From: Hymenolepis diminuta
Lineage: Eukaryota; Platyhelminthes; Cestoda; Cyclophyllidea; Hymenolepididae
Assembly: GCA_900708905.1 (NCBI GenBank)
Contig: CAADRB010000040.1
Location: 1,047,265 to 1,111,264, forward strand
Length of the DNA stretch: 64,000 nt
Reading direction: 5' to 3'
Shown: one piece after another, positions 20,677-32,902 of the stretch
Position numbering within the stretch: the stretch's first letter is position 1
How the letters are laid out: the number at the start of each line of letters is the position of its first letter
Made by a program: the position numbers and the translations under genes
The notes under the pieces: model-generated
Databases searched by the model: none
The model's input: only the letters and a program-made list of their open reading frames with translations
What the model was told of the DNA's origin: nothing

Positions 20677-21739
20677 ATGTACATTCCAAGTAAAGAGCAT
20701 ATTAGACATATTTTACTGTTTGAATTTCATAAAGGAAATACGGCAAGCTCAGCAGTAAAAACACTCAAACACACTTATAAAAATGATGTTGTGGATGAAA
20801 AGACCTTCAGAAGGTGGCTTTTACGTCTAAAAGGTGATGACTTCAGCCTGAAAGACGACCCGAGAGCAGGATGCTCAAAAAACTCAATTCTGAGCAGTTG
20901 CAAGTTGTCATTGATGAAAATCCAACCAGCACTATTAGAGAACTGAGCAAAATCTTTAGTGTAAGTCACCATATGACCATATATAGGGAAATTGAAAGAC
21001 ATGGCTGGGAAATGGGTTCCACATGGGGAATAAGATTTGCCAGAAATGAACAAGCAACAGCATGTGACCTGTTGCGTTTCACTGCGTTCTCGTGAACTGA
21101 ACTTCAGGCACCTTTTTTAGACCGAATCATAATTGATAGCGACAAGAAGTGGCGGATCCTTTACAGCAATGTTAAGCGCAAAAGACAGTGACAAAGTAAA
21201 GACAGTGGTTCAAAGCCAATTCCACAAGCGGAACAATTCAAGACTGCACTCGAAAAATTCTTTTGTGTGTGGTGGAATTTGAAGGGAATTGTTTATTATG
21301 AACTAATGGGTGACAATCAAATGATGACATCTGAAGTTTACTGTCAGCAGTTAATTCGTTTAAAAGCAGTTAAAGGAAGGAAAAACGGCCTTCTTTGATC
21401 AATCGAAAAGGAGTGATCCTACATCATGACAATGTCAGACCCCACACTTCGAGAGCAACCAAAAATCTCGTTGAAGAATGTGGCTGGGAAGTCATGCATC
21501 ACCCNNNNNNNNNNNNNNNNNNNNNNNNNNNNNNNNNNNNNNNNNNNNNNNNNNTCTCGTTGAAGAATGTGGCTGGGAAGTCATGCATCACCCACCATAT
21601 TCTCCCCATCTTGCACCAACCAACTGTTATCATTTATGGAGCTTATAGAATCATTGAGAGGGACTTCAAGAGAAGAGATCGAAATGAAGCTAATTTCCTT
21701 TTTGAGTCCAAACTGGCCAAAGCTATGAAGAAGAAATGA
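20677..21739 (+). pseudogene. Mariner transposase, frameshifted, with third catalytic Asp changed to Asn
   Basis: An intact copy would bind the terminal repeats and catalyse cut-and-paste transposition. Residues from 20677 carry the mariner N-terminal domain (KEHIRHILLFEFHKG, then KTFRRWL and DDPRAG). Near 20870 the frame changes and continues with LNSEQLQVVIDENPTSTIRE, the second helix-turn-helix. Around 21119 comes FLDRIIIDSDKKW, where the Asp at 21141-21143 aligns with the first catalytic Asp and an extra Arg and a TGA follow. LHHDNVRPHTSRA holds the second Asp (21428-21430). After the gap, YSPHLAPTN has Asn (21622-21624) where the third Asp belongs. With 89 bp removed, the second and third positions are 34 residues apart, the DD34D spacing of mariner. 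Confidence 0.9.
21505..21554. other. Scaffold gap of 50 N that appears to be spurious
   Basis: The 39 bases before the gap (21466-21504) are identical to the 39 bases after it (21555-21593). Exactly 50 N suggests a fixed-size placeholder. The two contig ends most likely overlap and should have been merged, removing 89 bp. The transposase catalytic spacing supports this. Confidence 0.93.
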
Positions 21740-21842
21740 GAAAGCTAATGGTAAGACGGGAAGGTGTACTTAGTAGAAATGGTAACTATGTCGGACACTA
21801 AATAAATGCATTTTTGATAAAATGTTCATTTTAATTCAAATT

Positions 21843-21875
21843 AAAAATAGTGACAGAACTCCTTTTGCAACCTGA
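21843..21875 (-). repeat. Mariner right terminal inverted repeat
   Basis: Read on the minus strand it starts TCAGGTTGCAAAAGGAGTTC and continues TGTCACTATTTTT. It is followed on the plus strand by the TA target duplication at 21876-21877. Confidence 0.9.
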
Positions 21876-21877
21876 TA

Positions 21878-23634
21878 CTTATCCAATTTCAGCTACTTTC
21901 CCATAAATAAGAATTTTAAAATTTATCTTTATTTCTGTAGGTTATTATAATAAAATGATAAATCACTTTCATATGATAATCAAGATTGATTACTTTTGTT
22001 CCCATTTGGAGACGACTTACATCCTTAAATTTCTTTTTTGGGATGATATTATATGCCGATGACAAGTGAGAAGCATTCTCTCTTTCGTATCTGCGCTTCA
22101 GTCGTTATATAAGTTCAAATATTTAGAAGTAGCCACTAATTTTATTATATTTTTGTTGCATTTTAGCGGTTGAATGGTTATCCCATTATTAAATATATAC
22201 TGCCATATTTACCAAACATTAATTAAATATAGAAATGGAAGATAATGAAACGTCCATTTTCCGTCATTATCATAAAAGAATGAGGTATTTTACTGAATGT
22301 GTGTAAGAAAATGTGATCAGAATATACAGAATTAGCAATTCGAAACTTTTGACGCTCTGTGTAATGAACACGTTCTATCTGATTAGATACGGTTTGGCCA
22401 ATTAATAGACGAACCAACTACAATTATGGGGAAAAAACATAGTTCCTTTGTCTTCCATCATTTCTATATGTAATGGAAATACAAAGGACATTGCATAAAA
22501 ATATCTATTTCAGAGTTAATCATAGTGAGAAATAAAAAAATTTAATTTGGCCAGAGGTCATTGAAGGTTAATGTCTGACACATTTCCGGGATAAAAATTT
22601 TCAGGTTGTCACAGTTATCTAAATGAGAAGTTTGGTTTTAATTACCCAATGTGATTTAGGTTTAAGTTGACTGAAGTTTTAAGGGAGGATGAATTTACAC
22701 ATCACAAATTTGACTATATGGAAATTGAAATGTGTACCACATTTATTGACAATATCCGTATTTCCCTCGAATGCGGCTTTTGAAATAAGTGTTTTAAAAG
22801 GCAAAACCTAATGGAATTGTGACTAAGGCTATTCATAATATTTCAATTTGTGAAGATTATTCGCAAGCACGGTGTTCTTTTATTTAAACAAAAACCAACA
22901 AGATTTTGCTAACTCTATTGCCCTTTTATTCATTTTTAATGGAAGCAGAACCTTCTCGAAAATATAAGTTTTGACTTAAAACAACCTTATAATTTCTTCA
23001 ACTATCTCCCTACCACAACAATTCTGCCGGAGATGCAACATTTTATATTCCATTTTTTCGCAATATATAACAGTTTACTTTTTGCTAAGTTACAGATCCA
23101 TTGAATACTTTTATTGCAAAGTTTGGCAAGAAGGAGAATTAAAAATCGCGTACTTCTAACATCTGTTTATTAACGTGATCTATTTGCCCTTTTTAAAATA
23201 ATTGAAATAAATTACACCCTACCGCTTTTAAAAATCCACTTTTAATAATACAATAATATTATTACTACATTATTATATATATGTTCGTATTTTTTTTGTA
23301 AACAATCTGAAATGCATTGTTGTTTTTAAGATTTGGTCACTAATGCAGGAATGTTTTAATGGATATAAGCCATTAATCGTGCTGGTATTCTAAATAATGG
23401 CAATATGTGACATTCTAAGTAGGAGAATGACCTGATATTCCAGAAAATTTGCAGCCACTCTTTTACATATTACAGGAAGACAGTAAATCATTTTCATGGA
23501 AAAGTGAGTTCATTAGTAGCTTTGAAGCCATTTTGATTTATTAACTCCATTTTTATTTATTCACGTCCAACTTGTGTGGTTATAATTAAGAGATTGCTTG
23601 TATCTTCAAAATATTATACCTTTGGGATTAATAG
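21878..23634. other. AT-rich intergenic DNA
   Basis: I see no gene or repeat. From about here the sequence is noticeably more AT-rich than the first 16 kb. Confidence 0.5.
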
Positions 23635-23868
23635 ATGACCAATTTTAATCAGTGTCTTCGATCATATAAAATACAAATATTTGCTTTCATCAAAGTCGGA
23701 AGTCACGATTTCGAAGCTCATCGGTGCCAGGAAGAACTTGCTAAGTTGGGCTGAAACAGTAGTATCAAATTTCAAGTTTTTTTCCACAGAGGGGCTTTAC
23801 GTTGCCCATTTGAATCCAAAATGAGTGTGGACAAGTCCTTTTCAGATTGGGCATGGGGGTTTCAGTAA
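23635..23868 (+). pseudogene. Short coding-like frame interrupted by one TGA
   Basis: One plus-strand frame from an ATG at 23635 to a TAA at 23866-23868 is open except for a TGA at 23752-23754. The first part includes FIKVGSHDFEAHRCQEELAK and the second FHRGALRCPFESKMSVDKSF. The second half of the segment is richer in G+C than its surroundings. Family unknown. It may be a decayed gene fragment or a chance frame in a G+C-richer island. Confidence 0.3.
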
Positions 23869-24540
23869 AAAATGCTTGGTATCAAGCAACAACACCTTTC
23901 AAAATAGACTGTTGAGGTGATAAATAATTAAAATCATATTAATTTTTGTGTGTCCTTGGGGAAGTAAATACCTTTCTCAACGGAGCAAATAAACATTCAT
24001 AAGGGAGATATAGAGTTCTCAGGCCCATAAAATACCATCTGCTTCGAAGCGTTTTGCCAAGTTTTACTTAAAACCATTTGTCTCCTTAAAAATTAATTAT
24101 TTTCTCAAATTAAAATTAAGATAAATGTGCGAATTTCCTGAGTTGGAATTTGTCTGAATTATAAATACTAACTTAAAGTTTAGTGAAATTTTAAAACTAC
24201 CGAAATGTAATACAAATCTTACATTTCAAAGTGGCAAATTTTTTAAGTTACGTTCTGTTCTGTGGCCCTTAATATTCCCTACTTCAACTTGTTGAGACTT
24301 CTGCAATTTCTTAATTTCACATCATTCGGAGAACTAAGAGACTTTGGTTCAGACATTAAAAAGTGACAAAGCTGACAAAAAATTTGTCTTTCATGATTTA
24401 ATCTGTTTCTCCTCCTTGAAGCTGTTATTTCAGCAACTTATTTACCATAAACGTACACTTTAACTTTTTATTTCGGTTTGTGTACGCTAAGAGTGCCCTC
24501 AGTATCCTCGTAAGTTTATCTCATGTACTAGACTATCGAT

Positions 24541-24590
24541 TATAGAAAAGGCGCCGCGGGTGAAATACGAGCTCATCCTGGAAAACCTCG
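24541..24590 (+). promoter_or_regulatory. G+C-rich 5' leader before a probable first coding exon
   Basis: A G+C-rich stretch (GGCGCCGCGGG near 24550-24560) stands out from AT-rich surroundings and precedes the start codon at 24591. It probably marks a promoter or 5' UTR. No TATA box is obvious. Confidence 0.35.
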
Positions 24591-24705
24591 ATGAATATGC
24601 AATCCACTTATGTAATTACTCCGTTGCCTTTTGAAAAAACTGCAACTACTCAGACTGACTGGTTGACGAATAATGGAAGTGATGAAATCTTCCCTGGTTC
24701 GATTG
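24591..24705 (+). CDS. Probable first coding exon of an unidentified gene
   Basis: An ATG at 24591 (a second one at 24597) opens 38 codons. They end one base into the next codon at a strong donor, ATTG|GTAAGTAAATG. The peptide begins MNMQSTYVITPLPFEKTATT. It is polar and Thr-rich, lacks a signal peptide, and contains an NGS glycosylation sequon near the end. A polar N-terminus with a sequon would suit the extracellular end of a membrane receptor. That is inference. The next exon must begin with two bases completing a codon that starts with G. A candidate lies 10.2 kb downstream at 34906. The gene's remaining exons could be spread over much of the AT-rich DNA to the right. Confidence 0.5.
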
Positions 24706-27641
24706 GTAAGTAAATGAGAGATCTACATACGAATGTACCCTGTGCTCTCTTTGTGTACATGATCGAATGCTCTAAAAATATGCGATCATGTATCCAAACA
24801 GAACAAAAATTAGGGATAGATTTACATGAAAAATTACAGCATAATTGATAAATTGCACAAAAAAATTATTAAATTCTCTTCAAATGTAGTAAAAATAGTT
24901 CTATTTAAACATTTCTTACTTTTAAAATTTTTAAGTAATATTATCTGCTTCTCAAAATTCTTAAAATAATCGTTTTTGAGAGTAGATAAGACGAACATAT
25001 TCACTGATTTATACAGGTGCTATTGCTATTTTTAAGTGTCATAACTAAATCAACCTTCGAACTAGGAAACCATCGCCGAACTCAGTAATAACTAGCAATT
25101 ACCCTAAGGGTTGGCTTTACTCTAAAATTATGCAGGCAACAATCCACAATTTGGAAAATTTTAACAAATATGCAAATTTTATTAACAGTTAACAAAAAGA
25201 TATTAATTTAATTTTTTTGGATAAAAATTATTCCCTTTTCTAACAAAAAATAATAGTAATTTTATTATTAATACATGGAAAATTAAGCTGTTCAGCCATC
25301 TGTATTGTGATTGTAAAAGCTGCGTAATGCCAAAGAAGTTTGATCCGTTTACTCAACCTTAAAAGAGATAATAATTGAAAGTAGCCAAATGATCATAATT
25401 ATTAGATCGTTCCGCCAGTAAAATTGGAAATCAAGGTAAAAAATGAGCACAAAAATCTAGTGAAAAGTGGCAAAATTTTATTTTTAATGCCTGAACAATC
25501 AAGTAATTACATATTTAGCAATTCGAGTGTAACAATCAAAAGAAGGAGGACTCTTTCTTGCCTCCTTTAGGTCCCTTCTTCTTTAAAATTGGATTTACGG
25601 TTTGTCAATTTTAACTGCTTTCCCACAAGAGAATATTTTAAACTGATAACTTAACGCATGATGTCGCTAGATTTTTACCTCCTTTAAAAATTTAATAAAT
25701 TTATTCGCAAATTAATACTATAGTACGCTTAATTAACATCCTTCCTCTCATTCTAGGAATTCAATTTTGAGCAATTTCTTAAATTTATTTCACTTTGAGT
25801 ACAAAATACAGATTTCAACTCGGAATTTGAAAAACAAACAAGGTCGAATTAAGTTTGTCAATTTGTTTTTCTCAAAGTTTATTTGTTTTCCTTCTTCAAA
25901 GTCCTTCGGATTTTAATATTTTAACTCCCATAACTTATTTGCTTATAAAATTTCTGTTGTTTTCTGTTTGTCTACCATTTTTACATTAAGACCATCAATA
26001 GCAGTAGTTTCGAAGTGAAGTACTAATCTTATATTGATCTAATCTTTTCATCTTTAATCAAACTATTCAACTAATTTTCAAATATCGGTTTGGTGATCAA
26101 TTTATCTTAAAAAGGTAGAAATAAACACTTCTTGTCGGGTCTAATTTTAAAGCATCCCTGCTTGTTGAAGGAGAAGAGTAAATGTTTTCTCAGGGAGAGA
26201 GGCGCTAAAGTGGTCTTTCTATCTATGTATTTTTCACATTAATACATTTCTGTTTGAATATGTGTGTCGGGTAAATACAGACTGGCTCTTGATTAGTAAT
26301 TTGGCATAATTTTGCTCCGAACGATTAAAAAACATTGAATAAGATATTCATGGAATTAAAATAAATAAATATTTTGAGTTCTATCTCAAACTCTTTAAGA
26401 AAGAGAAATTATAATAGTATTACGCAATATACGAACTGTAAATAAAAATTTCTGTCCTTTTTTAAAGGGGTATATCATGTTTATATGATCATCTGCCTTT
26501 CATTTCAATTGACTCGGAAATATAAATGAGTTAAATTTTTCTACATTCCTAAGTTATGCATCATACCATGACATGCAAAATTTTTCATGAAATGTATGAA
26601 ATTTAACTACAAATCAATGTGAATATCATAATTCGTACCTTGTTTGACGTACTTGGTTCAATTTCATTTTGAATTCATATTACTTTTACAACCATTAACA
26701 GTAACTGTGGTGAATAATTGCAAAGGCTATTCCTGACACACTTATTGATGTCAGTACAACATCATGATATCATCAAAGTCAAAATATGCAGGCGAGAGTG
26801 GTATTTGCCTCTAATTTTTCAGCATGCTCTTCCAAAATTTCAACACTGTTTGATTAACGGTCTAAACATTTGGCGAGGACATGATATTGGTAATAATTTT
26901 GCATTTAATTTAAGAGTTATTTATAAAAATAAAACAGTCATTTTTTAGCATTCAACATACAATAAATTTGTTTATATATTTACGATGTAAAGGTTAATGT
27001 TTTGACATTTGACATTCAGAATTAACATTTGAATATTCAGACAGTAACCAAACCTATTTAATCACCTGCTGGGAAGCACCCTTTTTGATTTGTTTGATAC
27101 TTCCAGTCTACAGCGAATGAATAGTAAAAATATTCTCATAAATTTTCTTGCTCAGATAAATAGCCTGATAGATCTCAGGAGATCGGAAAAAGAAACGCTT
27201 GAAAAGCTCAGATTTGTTAATATTCACTCAGGAGTCGCATAAGTAATTTAACACACTAAACGTAAAGAAGCCATACTAGGACCTTAGATACATCTTACTA
27301 GAGGTCATTAGACATATTCGGATAAAGCTTTATCCATCTCAAAATTTCCTTTAGGGAAATCCCTACCACTGCAAACATTCAAAACTTTATTAGAAAATGT
27401 ACAACGTGAATTTAGGCGCTATTAATAAAATAATTTTAGAAAATATGTTCAACTGCATCCAATGCGCCGAGGTAAAAGTAATCCCGAAACATTGTTTCAT
27501 TTTTTCTGGACCGCCACTCGTTTAGCAGACACATTAGTTACATTTATGTACATTTTCTACTGTGGAGCTCAGAAAAGTAAATGGGGAAGATAATTGAGAT
27601 TAGAAGGCTTCATTTTTCCTTTGAAAAAGTGAAACCATGTT
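24706..27641. other. AT-rich DNA, possibly intronic
   Basis: If 24591-24705 is a first exon this is part of its first intron. Nothing else recognised; the short open frame at 26718-26948 looks like chance. Confidence 0.4.
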
Positions 27642-29262
27642 ATGGTTCTAAGCATTATTACATTTTTTTATTCGCTTTTATTACAAGAATTACTTTTCTT
27701 CCTTCTTGTGGCTGAGACATCGGCATCGTTCGTTGCAAAATGTGGAGACGAAAGTTTGAATGGAACTCATGAATTTTATTTGTCATTCGGAAATTTAACA
27801 GAAATATTGATGCATTTAAACTTGTCCTAAAGAAGAATGAATTAATTCTAGATGACAGCATGAACATTAAGTATCCGTGCTGTTTGAACTGTTTTCAAAA
27901 TTTATGGACATGAAACTGAAACATCAGATTATTCCCTTTCTCAAACCATCTGTAGTGTATCTAGGTCTACAAGTTAATGAATTTCATTATGCTCCCGAAT
28001 GTTATCGAGTATATACTAACTGGTTTGAAAGGTGTGAGGACGTTTGGCGACATGATCTCGCTGATATTCTAGATGATGGAAGTGCTAGGCTCCTATTATA
28101 AAGTCTGGGATCTGCTGAAAATAAAAGGCTCAAATCTGTCGTCCATCCAAGAACAATTTTTGGATCTAAAATTAGGTGAAACAATTCCGGTTCTATCCGA
28201 TGAATTTGGTGAAAAGTCTTCCAAACTTCAAAAGTGATTTAAATATCTTTTTCTCACTAAAACGTTTGATAAAGATTATATTACCTATGCGTGTCGGATA
28301 AAGACTGCCTTCGAATTCTTCCATTTGTTTGCCTTCTGGAAAGATCATTTTAATTGTTCACTGTTTCTAGTGGTGTTTGAGAATTTTTTTCAAGTTGTTG
28401 TCTGTTGTCAAAATCTCAAAATGATCAAAGAAACTAATAAAAACGCATTTGAGGAATATGTTGAGGAATGTGATGTCTACTGGACATCAAGTGTGATGGT
28501 GGCATGAATCAAAAGAATTTTGGTGAGCACAGTTAAATGAAGCAAATTTATGGTAAAATTGTGTCCTAGAATGTTTCCTATATCTCTAGATATCTAACTA
28601 TATGCTGTCTCTGCAATCCTTTGCACTGTGCTTGATTTTGTACCATATAAATCTCATAAATAAGATATATGACAAACGAGGCCATAAACGATGAGGTTCC
28701 AGAAAGGAGAATATCATGCAGTTATATCAACAGTCAGTCAGATTGCAAAATCAATAGCCAGCTCGAAGATGAGCACGTATTGGAATGAAAATTAACAGAA
28801 GCATCCTTGCAAACATGTAACAAAACGAGCAGAAATAAGGGGAGTAAAGCGGCATCCAGAACTAATTCTCTCGATAATTAAGGAATTGGAAGCTGAATCG
28901 AAAGCGAGGACCATCGGAAAGACAAAGAATGGAGATCTTCCTTTTAAACTCAATGTGAATGCAGTATTTTGTTCCGCTCATCAGAGGCTAAATCTTTGAA
29001 CTAAGAGAAAGTAAAAAGAGAAGTCCTAAGTAAAGGGGAGGGAAAATTACAAGAAAAGCTTGAAACTGTTCTCATAAAATTTTAAACGATTGTTCTTCCG
29101 AAACATGACGAAAAATTGCCAATGGAATTACTAATGGGAAGAAACATACCAAAACTGTTTCAATCAATCCATTCCTGGAAGGGATTAAATTGCCAAGAAA
29201 GTTTGTGGAACGATATAAACGAATTCGAGAAGTTCTACAAGGAGGTCAAAGTTAAATTTTAA
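27642..29262 (+). pseudogene. Extended decayed coding sequence, family not recognised
   Basis: Coding-like peptides follow one another on the plus strand but switch frame. The segments are 27642-27830, 27815-27913 (LVLKKNELILDDSMNIKYP), 27877-28101 (NEFHYAPECYRVYTNWFERC, WRHDLADILDD), and 28073-28507. The last is one frame of 145 codons with a single TGA at 28235-28237 (YYKVWDLLKIKG; ITYACRIKTAFEFFHLFAFW). Next come 28832-28999 (HPELILSIIKELEAESKART) and about 28981-29262 with two stops (LPKHDEKLPMELLMGRNIP; SLWNDINEFEKFYKEV). G+C is higher than in the flanks. No introns are needed between segments, which suggests a retrocopy or a dying single-exon gene of about 500 residues. I could not assign a family. 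Confidence 0.5.
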
Positions 29263-31365
29263 TTATGTAAAATTATTAACCATTTTTCCATGACGAAATT
29301 AAAAGTTATTTTATAATTCCTTCTCACCATTAATGAAATACTTATTGACTCTTAAATTGTGTATTGAATTAATATAAATTTCCCTACGCTGTGCAGGGTT
29401 CAAGGTGAATTTGTAAATATTTTTCGTTATACCAACAAAAGCTTGTGTTTTTCGTTCTTTCGGCTGGAGTATCAATGTTGGTGACCGTAAAACATTCTGC
29501 CTATCCTCGAATATGGGAATGTTGATTTAAACAGCTTCGGTGAGAAAATCTGATTTTACCTATTTGTAGGATTTGAAAATATTAATACTCATGGGCGGTT
29601 TTCCATGCGATACCTGGAATTTATAACTTCTATACTGGCCGATGTACGCGATTAAAATTATATTTCCTGTAAATTTTTTAAAGTAATTTATTAAATAAAG
29701 CCAAAGCTCACATTTAACTTCGGATAGTTTTGCCATTTGGCATCACAGGGAATCTTGGAAACAGTTTAGAGTTTACCGGTATTAAACTAGTCTAATATCA
29801 TTAAGGTGTGATTGTTTAATGTCGTAATCTTTCAAAATTCTGAAAGAAAATTAATGATAGTCTGGAAGTTAAACGAAAGTACAAGACTTTTTAATGATTT
29901 ATTTTATCGCAAATTTGATGTATTATTTAATATGCCTGTAATACGATATTTTTGCGAGCCATGGTAAAATTTATATTTCAAAAAGGTATTACTAGTTCTG
30001 TGTCCAATTTAGGTTTCCTGGAGGGAGTGATTAATTACTTTTACTGTGGAATTTCGGATAAAAATGTTGTATTTATCCGGATGATAAATAGCATAAAGTT
30101 TTCAAATTAGCTGCACATTAAAAATAGGATATTTAAAGCAAATTTTAATTAAATTTTAAATGCTGAGAGTACCTAAATTTGTAAACTTAACTGATTCTTT
30201 CAAATAGAAAAGAGAAAGGGATTTAACGTAGGCGTAAATTAAAAAATTTTTAGATAGATATATAGAAATTACAAACATTTTGGACAAATTAAATTTTTTC
30301 TCAAAAAGAGTTAATTTAAACTGTTTAAACCGAGATTACGCAAGCGGTTTGTAGGAAAAATGTCCGATTTTGATTTTGAATTCTAAAAATAACTATATTA
30401 CGTGTTTTATCGAACTGGTGACCAAAACTGTGTGTGAAGAAAGAAAAAGAAATGATTTGCAGGGATGCTCTTTGTTTTAGACTCTTCTCAAATGGGCTTA
30501 AGTTGAAAATTTCTGACTCACGGATAATCAACGTGCAGATAAACAATAAATTGGCAGGTTCTGCTGCCTTGTTGAAGGTTATTTTAGACCTATACCAAGA
30601 AAATCTGGTCTCAAAATCACTTAAAATTATGTCACTATAAATTTAGCTGTTAAGATGATGATGGATTGTGCTCTACAAAAAGCATTACCAACTACAAAAT
30701 ATTGTAGGAAGGATAAATTTTTCTATTTGTAAAAGATCTAAGGATTTAACTACATCCTGGAGGTGGATAATTTTACTATTTTTCGGTTTGGGTGATCTGG
30801 GGTCATTTCCTTATCAAAATAACGTGCAACTGTGTTTTGTCACGGAACAATTTCCGAAATAGGATTCAACTAAAACAGCCAGAATAATTTGAAAATCACA
30901 AATATTGAGTCATTTCAAAAAAAGAATCAATAGTTATATTGTTTTATGATTTTATTACAGAAGGATCTAATGTTTAATAAATACCGACCAATTAATTGTT
31001 CCGATTTCTTACAGATTTTTGATTTCAAATTAGAAAAAAATTAAAAATACTCTTGTGATCGAAGGGTTCTTAATAGATTACCTAGAGAGTAAAATTAATT
31101 TAAATTGTTTTGCGAGTAAGCAGTTAGATCAAATTAATGATAGATTAGCAGTAAGGAAAAGTGTTTTGACGAAATGCGAAGTTTAAGCTTTCTTGAGAGA
31201 TAACTAGACAAAAGTTGCAATTTGAAATTTGAATCTGGAAAACATTTACAGATATTTTGCACAAAAATTAATTTTTATATTAATTCCCACTATTTGTTCT
31301 ATTTTTTAGTGGTATTAATAAAGCTGATTTGGTAATTAATAAAATTTAGCATACCCCTATATACA
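29263..31365. other. AT-rich DNA with no recognised gene
   Basis: Short open frames at 30325-30862 on both strands look like chance. No repeats stand out. Confidence 0.45.
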
Positions 31366-31659
31366 ATGGCGTTTTACTTTTCAATTCATTATATGTCAAC
31401 TAAAACGCTACCATTACCGTATGATTGCCGTTATGTTCGAACTGGATCAAATGTAACCATTCTCACAATCGCTCTTAACGAAATGGTTCAATTTGCAATA
31501 GATGGACAATTTAAAAGAACTAATTTATTAACGGTGAGTACTTTGAGTGTATTAACATTTACTTTCATGAAATTTCAGAGTTTATTTTATCAATCATTCA
31601 ATGGTGTTTTAGTTTCTGAAAACTTTATTGGCATTTTTATTTTTTTATATTTAACTTAA
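31366..31659 (+). CDS. Possible small two-exon gene or pair of exons
   Basis: From an ATG at 31366 the frame runs to ACG|GTGAGT at 31534, a good donor. A TTTCAG acceptor ends at 31578. The 45-bp intron would match the mini-introns of SLC25A46, and because it is stop-free and a multiple of three the frame also reads straight through it to a TAA at 31657-31659. The first part contains PYDCRYVRTGSNVTILTIAL with an NVT sequon. Spliced, the product would be about 82 residues. No family recognised. A splice acceptor (AAATTTAG) at 31349 would allow entry from an upstream exon. Confidence 0.25.
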   Translation: MAFYFSIHYMSTKTLPLPYDCRYVRTGSNVTILTIALNEMVQFAIDGQFKRTNLLTVSTLSVLTFTFMKFQSLFYQSFNGVLVSENFIGIFIFLYLT

Positions 31660-31941
31660 TTTATTAAATTGTAACGAAAACGAAAAATATTTTTATTATA
31701 ATCAAAATTAAATTTAAGAATCAAGATTGATGGCAATTGGTTTTCAATTTTTGTTCAAAAACGGCAAAAGATAAACAACAAATGAGTCACTAACTATATC
31801 AGTATGCATATATATAGGAATATATATGTCAATATAAAACTGGAGACACATAATTACTTATGTCAGAAATTTTAATAAATATGCACCCAACAAGTGAGAT
31901 CACTTGCAAAAAGGAATATGTATGATAACTGATAAAATTTA

Positions 31942-32469
31942 ATGCGATTTGCGAAATACCGGAAGTGTTGGCAGCAACTTGAACCCGTGCGGACCCTGTT
32001 AGCTTATTATCCTCTTGCCGGACACAACAAACACGTAAAGAAGAAATTGACCAAACAACAACTCTTTTTATTTTTTGCTCTACTGGATGTGGACTTTCAA
32101 ATAACTATTTCAAATTCAAGGCTGCTCAATGAAATGAAGAAAAGGTTTTCCATTAATTTAACCTCCATAACATAAACGTCAAGATACAGGCAAGAGAACG
32201 TCTTCCAGAGCTGTTTTTCGATGAACTTGAATTTGAAATCGATCCATTATATTACCAAATTTGAATTATTGATGCCAGTCTCGAATAATGGACCGAATTG
32301 TTATTTTCAAGCAAAAATGAAGTCTTTTAGAATCATTTACTGTTTTTTTCTTTACGAAATTAGTGTTAGTTGTATATCTTCTTTCCCATTATTATTGAAA
32401 ATAGTTATTAATTCTTATATTTTCCACCGGTTTTTATTTCAATTGAGCTGTAATAAGTCTTTGCTTTGA
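31942..32469 (+). pseudogene. Long plus-strand frame with a single TAA
   Basis: One frame stays open for 176 codons from the ATG at 31942 apart from one TAA at 32173-32175. The first 35 residues are in a G+C-richer patch and look coding (EPVRTLLAYYPLAGHNKHVK). The distal part, rich in Phe, Ile and Ser, could be chance in AT-rich DNA. Unknown family; adjacent to a methyltransferase-like segment 430 bp further on. Confidence 0.25.
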
Positions 32470-32902
32470 CAACGAGAACTTGAGTTCATCCATTTTATGG
32501 CTGATGTGCGATTTGTAAAATTATTGAACGGTTCTTTTAAAGGTGATTCTAATTTCCAATATGATAGATCCAAATTGAACTAAAAGCGTATATTTCTGCA
32601 AATTTGAATTATTTTAACAGTTTAATTAGATTCTCAAAATCAATGGCAGCATTTTCAATATTTTATGTTTGCCATTGATAGTCATTTGTTTTTCATGTTT
32701 CTTAAATTAAATTTAAGCATTTAGTATATTATGAATTCTGAACTCAAATTAAAATATGGCATCTATTAAATATATAATTTTGCTCTAATGCTTGTATAAT
32801 TATTAAAATAATTTCAAAGGTAATTTGCAAGTCTTTCTATCCCGTAAAGCTTCCAAAAGTTAGAAATGGATGTCCGAGAATTTTCATTGCCATCTCACAT
32901 AA

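Larger units (their letters stand above)
20517..21875 (+). mobile_element. Mariner (Tc1/mariner) DNA transposon, inactive copy
   Basis: The element is flanked by the TA target duplication (20515-20516 and 21876-21877). Inverted ends of about 32-33 bp start TCAGGT on both sides and share AGTTCTGTC. As given it is 1359 bp. Subtracting an apparent 89-bp assembly artefact gives 1270 bp, the usual mariner size. The plus strand holds a decayed transposase with a mariner N-terminal DNA-binding region, FLDRI at the first catalytic aspartate, HHDN at the second, and PPYSP near the third. Frame breaks and stops make it non-autonomous. Both termini are well preserved, which suggests it is not extremely old. 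Confidence 0.93.
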
